The notes below the pieces were generated by a model that saw only the letters and a list, made by a program, of their open reading frames with translations, did no database searches and was not told the DNA's origin. Made by a program: the position numbers and the translations under genes. Of a stretch of 64,000 bases of DNA, positions 26,680-36,645 are shown piece by piece; the first letter of the stretch is position 1; every line of letters starts with the position of its first letter. This DNA comes from Laburnicola sp. R22_1 (taxonomy: Eukaryota; Ascomycota; Dothideomycetes; Pleosporales; Didymosphaeriaceae): positions 2,046,001 to 2,110,000 of the forward strand of contig JACONQ010000015.1 of assembly GCA_014281115.1 (NCBI GenBank), given 5' to 3'.

Positions 26680-26805
26680 GTGGCGTTAAATTAACTACCT
26701 AGGGGTAGCACGACAAAGGCTTTCATCTTAAATAACATAACAAAAAAAGCAGAGCCCCCTACGTAGTAATTAAAAAAACCGTGAAAAGGTGATCACAAAA
26801 ATGCG
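26680..26805 (-). mobile_element. Retroposon of the GCCAC-ended family, short class (126 bp)
   Basis: Same length and same two ends as the copy at 25,305. An exact 12-bp duplication, CTAATATTATAT, flanks it at 26,668-26,679 and 26,806-26,817. It lies in the right LTR of copia A. Confidence 0.9.
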
Positions 26806-26912
26806 CTAATATTATATAATTGCCTAATATTGCTACCTAAATAAATAAAATAAATAGGTCTACTTATTATATAAGAAATAAACTAAGTAAAAAGAACTTT
26901 ATATAAATAATA

Positions 26913-27137
26913 CCTCCCCCAAAGTTCTAAGTGGCCTCTTCGTAAAAGCTTTGCATGTGTGTGGGAGCTATACGCTAAGATCGCCAAGCTTGCTTAATAG
27001 TTCGAACGTGCTCTTTTTATAATTACCTATTTTACACTCTTTTTTAATTACTAAGTAGGAGGCTCTGCTTTTTTTATTATGTTATTTAAGATAAAAGCCT
27101 TTGTCATTCTACTTCTAGATAGTTAATTTAATAACAC
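26913..27137 (+). mobile_element. Retroposon of the GCCAC-ended family, medium class (225 bp)
   Basis: Opposite orientation to most other copies; it starts CTCCCCCAAAG and ends near TTTAATAACAC. Flanks 26,901-26,912 and 27,138-27,149 match at 11 of 12 positions, the one difference being T/C as expected from RIP. Confidence 0.82.
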
Positions 27138-29111
27138 ATACAAATAATAGATTATTACTATAATCTTATTATTAACTACGCAATCTTACTTTTAACTACT
27201 ATTAGCTAGACTACTACTCTACTACTAATAAGCCTAATTACGCCTCTAATAAATAGCAGCGAAGTATAACAAATAGTTACTTAATAGAATTTTTCTACTA
27301 AAGTAGACTAGCTAGAGTAGAAGGCGTACAAATAGGGGAATAATAAATAGATAAGATAAATATTAGCAAGGAGATAGTTTGTGCAGAGGAAGAAAGAACT
27401 ACTAATAGTAACCTTAAAATAAAAAGTTGCTAGTGTCTATACACTATATAGGCAAGGATACCTAAAAGGGTTAAGGTTTTAATATTATTTTATAATAGCA
27501 TTATATAGAAATTATATAATGTCTATACGCTATAGCCTATACGCTATAGGATCTTCTCTTTTCTATTTATACCCTTTCTAGATATACGTAATTAATACTA
27601 AGTTAGTTCTATTATATTATTTCCTTTTCTTATACAATTACTCCATACACCCTTCACACTTGCTAGTATAGAGTATTAGATATTAATTGCTATATAGCTA
27701 GCTGTAGAGTCTCTATTTAATAATTCTATTATTTCTATTTAAAAAGTAAATAATTACTAGTTGTATAACTATATAGTAATAGTTATTATTATATTAGGTG
27801 CTATTACGCTATTAAGGTGTTTTAAAGTATTTAATTAATTTAGAAGCTAAAAGTGCTATTAAGCAATATTTAGTATAGTTATTTTAGTTTTTACCTATTT
27901 TTATATTACTCTTACTTCTTGCGTCTTTACTAGTTAAATTATTATATACTATTCTATTTTTATTAACGTACTATATAGGAATTTACACTGTATAGGGATT
28001 TGCACTATTCAAGTTAGATTTACCTACTTCGCAATCCTATAACTTTTACTATAGGCTATAGAAAAAGCTCTAAGACAACTTAAAACGAATCTAAAATACA
28101 AGATACAATCTAAGCAATTAAAAAAGGAGACTTCTCTAGACTATACGCTGCTGCTGCGCACTTTAAAGTTTTGCGTTATACTTTAAGCCAAAGGATAGCT
28201 AGAGAATAATCACACTTATAGGTCGCTATACACTAATAAATCCTCTTGATTGCAAAAGAAAAATTATTAATTAGATAGATTATATATTATACTGCAGCTA
28301 GAACACCTCTCTTACTATTATTATTGCTAGAAATAGCTAAATTGCTACGCGTGCGTCGCGTCTAAGGCAACTCTAAATCTAACGCTATTACTAAAACAAC
28401 TACACCTATTAGCCACAAATAGATATGTTGCTTCCTAAATTACTATCCTATAATTCAAGGTATCTATTCCCGCTAGCTAGACAATGCGCGATTTAATAGA
28501 GCCACATTTAAGGTAGTAAAAGACTAGTTTAATACTATTACTACACTATTTAATAAGTATTTATACAAACTTTAAGATATATAGAATATAGACAAGTTAG
28601 GTTTTAGGGTTAGAGAGAGCTAGACAACGCGCATACTTATTCCTATTAACTATAACTAGAAGAATAAGATTATAGGAGGGAAGCAAAAGTGGGTAACTAA
28701 TATTAAATACATTAACGCTGCTAGTTAAGCTCTCCTACTACTCCTTATCTTTAAGGGCCAGAACCTTAATATAAGCTAGATTCTACCTAAAGTGCCTATT
28801 AACTAGCACTAGGGAGTTAGTAAGAATAGCTAGACATTAAATGCGCTTGGTCTGTATTAGCTAGTTAAGATATTTAAGCCATTAATATAGAGGGAAGAGG
28901 TTACCTATTAATAACTTTTAATTGCAGATAGCTATAGGAGCTATATTTAAGCTAATTTTATTGTGTATTATATAGAGAATAATATTAATCTTCTTATTAT
29001 ACTACTATACTACTTACATATCCTTTAACTATTTAATATTAGAGTATTCTCTGCATTTAAGTATGCGCATGCATTTAAGACTAACTAGGTCTCCTAACTT
29101 AGCTAGTAGTA

Positions 29112-30975
29112 ACGTGGTTTACTAGCGAGTGACCCACACTAGTAAGCGCGCCACCTTTGCTAAGATCCCACTAAACTATTTTATTTATTATTAGACTGCG
29201 TTGTAATACTACTTAAAAATATATACTAAGTTAATATATCTAATTTAGATTCTTCCTCTTTAACTTCCTAGCAAGTTTGCGTATTATGTCTAGGTTGCCT
29301 ATAAATACTATAATACTGTTAAGTTAATAGCCCTATTACAGCACGACTAGTACCTAACAACTATTTACCCTTCTTCTATCCACTAGCGTTCTTAGGAGTG
29401 GCTAGCTAAGATTCCTCTGCTACTATAAGTGATCCCTAATGCTAGATATACCTTCTTTTACGCGATTTTTACCTTGTAGTCTTCTTAATTATCTTGCGAA
29501 GGCCTACAATTTTATCCAACACTAGTATCTAACTATACATTGCACTTAGAGCGCCTTTTTTAAGCTTTTTAAGCACCTGCATAGTTAAAGTTAGTAATAA
29601 ATTAAAGTAATCTCTAATTCTCTTATAAACTAGTGTTGATTACACCTTAAATTCGCGTAGGTTACTTAGTGTTTTAGACTCCTAGGTGGTAGGCTCTTTA
29701 ATAGGCAGACTAGGTGTACGAATACGAATATTAAGATGCTACAACACCTCCTCTAGATTTAATAGGACTAGCCCAGCATCGCGAAAACTACCCTTAATTA
29801 TCTCTATAGAGAAAACCTTCAAAAACGCAGTTTTAAAGGCTAGGAGGAACTTAATCTTTATAATATGGGTTATTAGCCAACGCGCCAAGCCTAAGATCTT
29901 AGCACTATATGCCTTCTTTAGTGGGAAGAAATAGTCCATATCTAACAGCTATAGTAGGTGTGATAAATATAGCAGTATATAGAGAGTAATAATCTTATAT
30001 TCCTTATAGTAATTCTAGAACTTAATTAAGTTATAGCTCTTATAGCTATTAATAACTAGTAGCTAATAGGTTCCTTTAGCGCATCCCTTTGTATACGCAT
30101 TAAAGTGTTTTAACTACGTGATACTAAGCTCGTTATTTGTTTAGCTATTCTCGCTAATAGCAATTACCCAATCGCTAGGAATTAACGCGTCTTTGTACTA
30201 GGTAGAGATATAACACTTGCTAGTGTAGATAATAAAGAGAGGGATTGTCTATCTAGTAGCGCAGATACCCTAGATTACTATAATCCACTAGCGGTCGCCT
30301 GGCTATATTAATTTGGGTTTCGCACGCCTTTCTAATACTATAACCACAAGCTAAGACCCTATAACTTCTATTAGGAAGCCTAATTTATTAAAGTTGTAGG
30401 TGTCCTTATCCGTAATGCCATACTTAACTTTAATGCCCTCTATAAGCTTAAACTACACGTTTATAACCTTAGAATCTTTCTATTATACCCTCTAGTTGTT
30501 ATATAACTAAGACTAACGCGTTTTAACTTTACGTCTGTGCTTAATAAACCTATCTGTCTAATTAATACTAATAGGTGGCTTTCCTCTTTATAAACATAGT
30601 AAATCGGCCATTGTGCGTATTATAAGCTTTGTAGGAGAGAATCCACGCGTGTCTAGCTCAATTATACAATTAATAAGCGCCTGCTCCTTAAGAAGAGTAA
30701 AATTCTTTAATTTAGGTGGGTTATCGCGTTGTGTAGTTGTTCTATTGCGTCTTTAATTAAGCGTTCTGCGATTAATATTATACAGCCCTACTACTACTCG
30801 CTCTATAAGATTTAGGTCTTGTTTAATAACTCTAATAGCAATAAGTAACCGAGCTTTATTAGATGGCTTAGAAGACATAGTAGGTAGTTATATTATAATA
30901 GTATTATTAGTAATAGTGGAATCTTGACAAAGGTAGCGTGCTTACTAGTGTGGGTTACTTACTAGTAAACCACAT
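29112..30975 (-). mobile_element. Fot1/pogo DNA transposon (pogo B), nested in pogo A
   Basis: About 62-bp inverted termini starting A(C/T)GTGGTTTACTAG match with transition differences only, and TA duplications lie at 29,110-29,111 and 30,976-30,977. Length is 1,864 bp. It carries one transposase remnant on the minus strand and is less eroded than pogo A. Confidence 0.92.
29200..30878 (-). pseudogene. Pogo B transposase remnant
   Basis: Translation can start at the ATG at 30,878 (MSSKPSNKAR). It shows an N-terminal helix-turn-helix, a CENP-B-type region and a DDE domain with a mutated second acidic motif (VINSY for VIDGH, near 30,050). Several TAG/TAA stops interrupt it. Short open frames at 29,686-29,934 and 29,739-29,939 fall in this region and are not genes. 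The 3' limit is approximate. Confidence 0.82.
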
Positions 30976-31693
30976 TATATCTTATATTAAGAATAGGTGC
31001 GAATGTTTAAAAGGACTTGTAAGAAGGCTGTTATAGTTAATAATATTCTAGGTAGATAAAGAGGAGCTAGCCTAATCTCTTTAGATTTAGAGAAGTTCCT
31101 AAAGCAGCTACCCTTATTAGATCTATAATAAGCCTCAAAGCCACGCACACTAATAGAATAAGACGACCTAGACTTTGCCCTACTAAAAAGCTTGCCTTTA
31201 GACAGTACTAAGCTTTGCAAATTAAATATGCGACTTAATACTGTGCTTATAGAAGTACTAGGGCTTCTATTAGAGGCAAGACGCTATGTTAACTAAGTGA
31301 CCTATATAGCAAAAACACAAAATGCTAAGCTAGTTTTACTTTGTTAGCAGCTAGAAGAGAAGAATTAAATACTCTAGTTACAAAAGAAAAGGACTAAAGA
31401 GAAAAGAGTTTAATTAAAGAGTAAATACGTATATAGCACGCTAACGGTATTAGGGGTAGCTTAAAATACTAAGGCGACGCCAGTTGCAAAACAACCACAT
31501 AGTTGCCCACAAAAGTAGCTAGTAGAGGAAGCTAATAATAGTAATAGAACTAATAAGTTTAAAAATTAATCTAAAGTGTTAGAGAAAGAAAGAATTAAAT
31601 AATATAGTAGTAAGTAGAACATAATTAAAGAAGGCAAGACTTAGTTAGATAGTGCAAATCCATGTATAGTGCAAATCCCCATACAGTACGTTA

Positions 31694-32387
31694 TTCTAAT
31701 ATACTTTAATTTTCTTTTTATAGTATTATAATTTTTCTAAAAGAAATTTACTATATAGTAGGTAGAGTTAGCTTATGACTAGCCTGCTAGTACTAATTTA
31801 TATATTTGCTATATTAAACTTATCTATAAAAGGGGTTTACTCTATACTTACTACTTTTTAAATACTAAATTTTTTTAATCTAAATTAATAGTGTTTAGCG
31901 ATTTAGGTATACTAATTACTTAATTAAAAATAAACACTACTTTATAGTAATATATATCTATACTAGGCGTCTTTATACTATTAACTAAGATAGTATAGTA
32001 TTCTATTAATTTTAACGCTAAGCTTAATAGTTTTATAGCTACTTAAGCTCTTCTTTATAGTAATAGCTTTAAAGAAAATAAAAACTATATTAGTAAGACT
32101 ACTAAAAGGCTTATAAACTATATTAAGTAGATATAGTTATTCTTATAGTGCTGTTTATTAACTAATTACTTTTTAGCTTATTTTGACTACATACCTAAAA
32201 TCTTTATATTTATAATAGCAATAATATTTATTAATTAACTTATTACTTTACTAAAAGTATACTTATACTAAATTAAAGTATAAAATAAAATAATACTACT
32301 ATAAAAAGGCTATTAAATACGCAACTTATAAAAGTAAAACTCTAAAGTAAAATAAAGATTATAATTTTACGTTTTTTATTATAATAT
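31694..32387. other. Unassigned AT-rich sequence
   Basis: Heavily RIP-altered, with only short open runs on the plus strand. It probably belongs to another retroelement, but no motif was readable. Confidence 0.3.
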
Positions 32388-32400
32388 TATATACTAATAT

Positions 32401-33527
32401 GTGGCGTTAATTAAATCTGCCTAGGAGTAGGATAATAAAGACTTTTATCTTAAATAACATAACCAAAAAAGCAGAGCCCCTTGCTTAGTAATTAACAAAA
32501 AGTGTAAAAAAGATAATTATAAAAAAAACGCGTTTAAACTACTAAGCAAGCTTAGTAGTCTTAGCGTAGAGCTGCTCCTATAAGTAAAATTTTTATAAAG
32601 AGGCTACTTAGAACTTTAGTAGGGGAGAGATAAAACTTTAGCATCGCTACGCTATAGTTATTCTTTTTTCTTCTTTGCTATTCTAGTTATTGCAAATAAT
32701 ATAAGTTAATATATTAATAGGTATATACTATTTCTTATAAGTAGTAGAATAAGGGTAATACGTACTAGATACACTATTGCTCTATTACTATATTAAGGTT
32801 ATTCTTAACAAAATTCCTACTGTCTCTCTACGTCCTACTATCTACTTAGGTATTAATAGCGGCCTTGCTAACGCTAAGGTACTTACTAACACTAAAAGTA
32901 TATGCTATAGTTCTATATAACTATTATCTAGATAATAACTATGCTAGAGTTCTATTCTATCTATAAGATACTTATCTAGTATAAGAGATAGGTATACTTA
33001 ACTATTTATAAGGCTATTATTATCTACTAGTTAGGTTAGTAGCTAGTTTAGTTTACTAAAGATAAAATAATTATATTCCTATACTAGTAGACGCAATTAC
33101 TTCTTAATAATAATAGAATTCTCTAGAAGAGGACGCAAAAGAAGGATAATAAGATCTTTATTAATAAGCTCTAGTATAGTAAGAGTATTGTATAGATTTA
33201 TAAGATTCTCCTATCTATTATAGCTACATTAGCTTATCTAAGTAAGTACGCCGCGTAAGTGGCGTGCGAGTGCAGATAGTTAATAATACTACTAGTAATA
33301 ATTTAGGTGGGCTGTGTATAGTATAAGTAAACCTTATATTAGAACTAGGAGCTTATAGGTATTAGGAGGTGCAAGTAAGTTTAAACTATTATCGCGTTAT
33401 TAAGATGTTTAAGGTTAGTCTTTAATTAGAATTAGGTACTATACATAGTAGTACATAATAACCTTTTATCTTAATCTACTTTATTCTTAAACTAAAAAAG
33501 GTTAAGAAAGGCGTTCGAAAAACTAAC
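32401..33527 (-). mobile_element. Long retroposon of the GCCAC-ended family, copy 2 (1,127 bp)
   Basis: An exact 13-bp duplication, TATATACTAATAT, lies at 32,388-32,400 and 33,528-33,540. It is colinear with 6,627-7,771 over its whole length; the first 230 bp correspond to the medium class and the first 126 bp to the short class. No protein domain was recognised, so it is either a non-autonomous element or the tail of a longer one. Confidence 0.9.
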
Positions 33528-33540
33528 TATATACTAATAT

Positions 33541-34414
33541 AATTATGAAATAAATATAGACTAATATATTATTAAGAGTTCTAAAGTAATAATAAGAGTT
33601 CTACTTATAACTATAGTTATAAATAGTACTCTTTTAGCTTCTTAATAATACTTTTAGTTCTTTTAGGAGCTTTAGGCTAATATATACATATAAGGGACCT
33701 TTAAAGCTATTATATCTTAGTATTCTTAGAAGCAATAGCTCCTTATAATATAGAAGTTTATTAGGACTTAAATAGCGCCTTTTAGTAGGTAGTAACGCCA
33801 TAAAATATTTTAAATTTAAATTTTTAGAATATTCTTTTTCATTAGCTTTAAGTAAAGTATAATATGCTTTTATAGTCCTTTATAGTCCTTTTTAACTAAC
33901 TTTTAAAAGTACTATAATTTTTTTAAATTAGTATTATCTTTATAATATCTTATACTACTAAACACTTTTATAATTATAGTAAAAGAACCCTTTATAAGAA
34001 AAATAAGTAAAAGTAGTAAGTATAATTTCTATAGTAGTTTTCTAACTATATAGTTAACCTAAGTTTAATCTCTTATCTATAAAAGAAAAGAAATTAAAAT
34101 TCCCTGAAGAGGTTTTCTTATCCTCTTTCTACAATTATTTAATCTAAATAAAAGCCTTTTTAATACTATTCTGGAATATTTTTCCTTTTCTAGAGTTTTT
34201 AATAGTGTTAGCACTTAGATTAGTACCTAGCGCTTATAAATCTTTTTCTTTTAGGTAATCTTTTTATTTAATAAAGTATTCCTAGGTTCTAACTAATAAC
34301 TATCTACTTGCTAGTACCTTTTTATATAGTATATATTATTACTAAATATATATAGGGTGATTATAATAGGACCTACGTAAAACTTAATAGCTTCTTTTTA
34401 TTTATATAGCTCTA
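33541..34414 (-). other. Degraded sequence, probably the C-terminal side of the gypsy pol at 34,574
   Basis: It continues leftward from the minus-strand integrase fragment and is probably its C-terminal tail, but a chromodomain or LTR could not be read. No other feature was found. Confidence 0.35.
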
Positions 34415-34426
34415 ATAATAATATAT

Positions 34427-34561
34427 GTGTGTGTGTTGTTAAATTAACTACCTAGGGGTAGAACTACAAAGGCTTTTATCTTAAATAACATGACAAGAAA
34501 AGCAGAGCCCCCTGCTTAGTAATATAAAAAAGAGCGTAAAATAGGTAATTATAAAAAACGC
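34427..34561 (-). mobile_element. Retroposon of the GCCAC-ended family, short class (135 bp)
   Basis: A longer GTGTGTGTG run at the left end makes this copy a few bases longer than the other short ones. It has an exact 12-bp duplication, ATAATAATATAT, at 34,415-34,426 and 34,562-34,573, and sits inside gypsy integrase sequence. Confidence 0.88.
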
Positions 34562-34573
34562 ATAATAATATAT

Positions 34574-35316
34574 AAAAGACTAAGTATACGTTTAATTCTA
34601 GAAAGTTAACTTTATAGACTTCTTTTTCTATAGGATACCTAACTATACTTAGTTTAATAAACTTCTAATTAAGTTTACACTTAGATTATATAAAGTTTAA
34701 ATATTTAATAAATATAAATTCTTAATTTTCTAGTTTAAGACTAAGGTGCTTTTTTATTAATATGCTTTTTTAGTATATATTTACTACTATAATATTTATT
34801 TTATATTAAGCCTATAGTATAATAACTTTTACTATAATTAATATATCTAAGTAGTATTCTAGGCTATTCTAGTATATAAAGATCTACTCTATAGTATATA
34901 TAAGAAGAAGTTACTTTAGTTATTATATTTATACTATTATTATACGCAAATTTTATAATTAGTAACTACTTTATCTAGTTATTCTATTCAAAGTAGTAAA
35001 AGTACTAAATATACTACTTAAATATCTAATTTTACTTTTTAGTTTGCCTATTTATTTATAAGTAATAGGCTAATAATAATACCTTTATAGTATTAAGATA
35101 ATAATAAAAAGAGTTTTAATAGTAAGAGTTTATTATTAGATTTTTATATAATAAAATTATCTTAAAAGTGCTATATAACTTAACAATATCTTAAGTTTAG
35201 GCTTTTACTAAGTGTTTTATAGTCTAATTTACTTTAGTAGGTATAGAATAAGCTATCTTTATTAAATAGTCTACTATTACTAGAATAGTATTATAAACTT
35301 AGCTAAATATTTAGTG
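34574..35316 (-). pseudogene. Ty3/gypsy integrase fragment, degraded
   Basis: The minus strand reads an integrase core start (VIVDYLIK, near 35,270), the AYY...QTKK-type block of the third acidic region near 35,055, and then the integrase C-terminal part. The fragment stops abruptly at 35,316 where the less mutated gypsy element begins, so the rest of its pol is missing. Many TAA/TAG stops. Confidence 0.75.
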
Positions 35317-36645
35317 TCACTGATCTGAGGTGCGGGCCCCTCGCTTACGTCATATTACCTTTTTTGGGACTAGCGCGATTACTAAGCGAGGTTCTAAGCG
35401 AGGCTATGTATATAGCCTGCCTACGTACCCACCTTATGTGGGTATTGCTACTATCTTATGTTTGGATCCTGATTACTACTATTATCTTATGTACGACGTG
35501 ATGACCCCTATGGTGCCCTTATACTATAGTAGCGATCGTTAAGCTGCGGCTTGACTATTCACGGCCTGTCTCTAGGGCGTTATTGACGACGCCTGTTGAC
35601 TGACGCAGTGGGTGGGCCCTCTGTGTTCTTGAGTACCTTAAGTATTAGGAGTATAGATGCCTTCTCTGGAGCGTCACCAACGTAACTGACGGCGACGATG
35701 ACGCTTACCTATGGGTTACCTATTGATGATGGGTGTGGCAGGAGATGAAGGATGGCTGCTGCCTTATTTAGCGGCATGTAGGTCACGTCTCGCGAGACGT
35801 TGGCCCCCTAGTACTACCCTAAGTCCCTGGGAGAGTAACTTACTTATGAGTAACGTGGCTCCCCATAATGATCCATGGGCTTACTAAGCCTCATATGTAG
35901 CGACTCTTGTGGCAGTTGCGAGAACAGCTTACTGACGAGCGAATTTGGTTACTGCAACGACTGTGAGCCTGGCTTACTTAGACGAGCCACCTATAGTTAT
36001 AACTATTTATTAAACTCATTATGAGTTACTATAAATTACTGTGATCTTATTTACCTTACTGATAAGAGATAAGACGATGTTGATGTTATCACCCAGATCT
36101 AACGATAGTAACGTCTCTGACTACGATGTCTCCTCTATTACTTATGACACATAGGACCTCTGTGATGATGATAGAAGGTTACGACACACAGGACCTCTGT
36201 GATGATGGCAGATGGACACATAAGACCTCTGCGATGATGGTGATAACCTGGATAACTTACGGCCTAAGGTATAGTTGTAAGTCGAGTTAGTGAGACCTGC
36301 GCCCCTAGTAAATTGCTCTGGTGCGGTATAATAGCAAACCCTTTGCGGGCGCGTTTGTTTTGCGTAGTTGAAAGTCTTAAGACCTTGTAGTAATTCTGAT
36401 AAGTCTTACCTGCTTTGGCGGAAGTCTAGGGAGTCTAGCGTTACTATACAAAGTCTTGAGGTTTTATATATTAGGCTTGTCCTGTTGTTCATAGTTACGC
36501 ATGGGCTATAGTCGCGATGCCTTGCATAAAATTACCTGCTGTGACTTACTGTAATAACTTACTGTGCCCTCGACTTTGTGACTGCCATTGTTGATTTAAA
36601 TTGTACACTTACTGAGAGACGAACCCATTGTACATGGTAGACAAG
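35317..36645 (+). other. Probable 5' LTR and leader of the younger gypsy element
   Basis: No coding frame is convincing; the open frame 35,330-35,542 lies in the presumed LTR. There is no second LTR in the window to fix the right boundary. A three-unit tandem repeat lies at 36,146-36,244. Confidence 0.5.
36146..36244 (+). repeat. Three imperfect tandem units of about 30-37 bp
   Basis: Units start at 36,146, 36,183 and 36,215. Each begins GACACA and contains a GACCTCTG(T/C)GATGATG core. They lie in the untranslated leader of the gypsy element. Confidence 0.8.

Larger units (their letters stand above)
7772..27722 (+). mobile_element. Outer Ty1/copia retrotransposon (copia A), RIP-degraded and interrupted
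   Basis: Direct repeats at 7,772-8,418 and within 25,819-27,722 act as LTRs. The internal part holds a gag-like zinc knuckle near 9,370-9,430 and a full integrase-RT-RNase H order from about 22,300 to 25,700. It is split by the inner copia element (10,862-21,234) and by several small retroposons. TAA/TAG stops fill every frame, and TG/CA LTR ends appear converted to TA. The left LTR start is uncertain because its outer part is missing. Confidence 0.75.
25819..27722 (+). repeat. Right LTR of copia A, with insertions
   Basis: A purine-rich run at about 25,806-25,817 could be the polypurine tract, so the LTR is placed from 25,819. Homology to the left LTR is seen at 25,950-26,080 and 27,435-27,722. 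Between these blocks the right copy is much longer, explained partly by retroposons at 26,680 and 26,913 and partly by about 750 bp of unassigned sequence (26,090-26,660 and 27,150-27,430). Confidence 0.6.
28108..31125 (+). pseudogene. Pogo A transposase remnant (interrupted)
   Basis: The plus strand reads a helix-turn-helix start and CENP-B-type DNA-binding region (28,108-28,500), then a DDE endonuclease domain. The first acidic motif (near 28,585) has N and K in place of D and E, and the second (near 28,930) reads ADS where ADG is expected, consistent with G-to-A change. The DDE domain ends near 29,100, and homology to the C-terminal tail resumes at 30,978 after the nested element. TAG/TAA stops throughout rule out a product. 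Confidence 0.85.
27966..31691 (+). mobile_element. Fot1/pogo DNA transposon (pogo A), split by a second pogo element
   Basis: Inverted termini of about 48 bp start ACGTACT at both ends, with a TA duplication (27,964-27,965 and 31,692-31,693). Within each terminus GGATTTGCACTAT-like sequence appears twice. Without the nested element (29,112-30,975 plus one TA) its length is about 1,860 bp, usual for fungal Fot1-like elements. A transposase remnant runs rightward from about 28,108. Confidence 0.9.

Noticed and set aside
30987..31220. Minus-strand 77-codon frame
   Set aside because: It lies opposite the C-terminal tail of the pogo A transposase.
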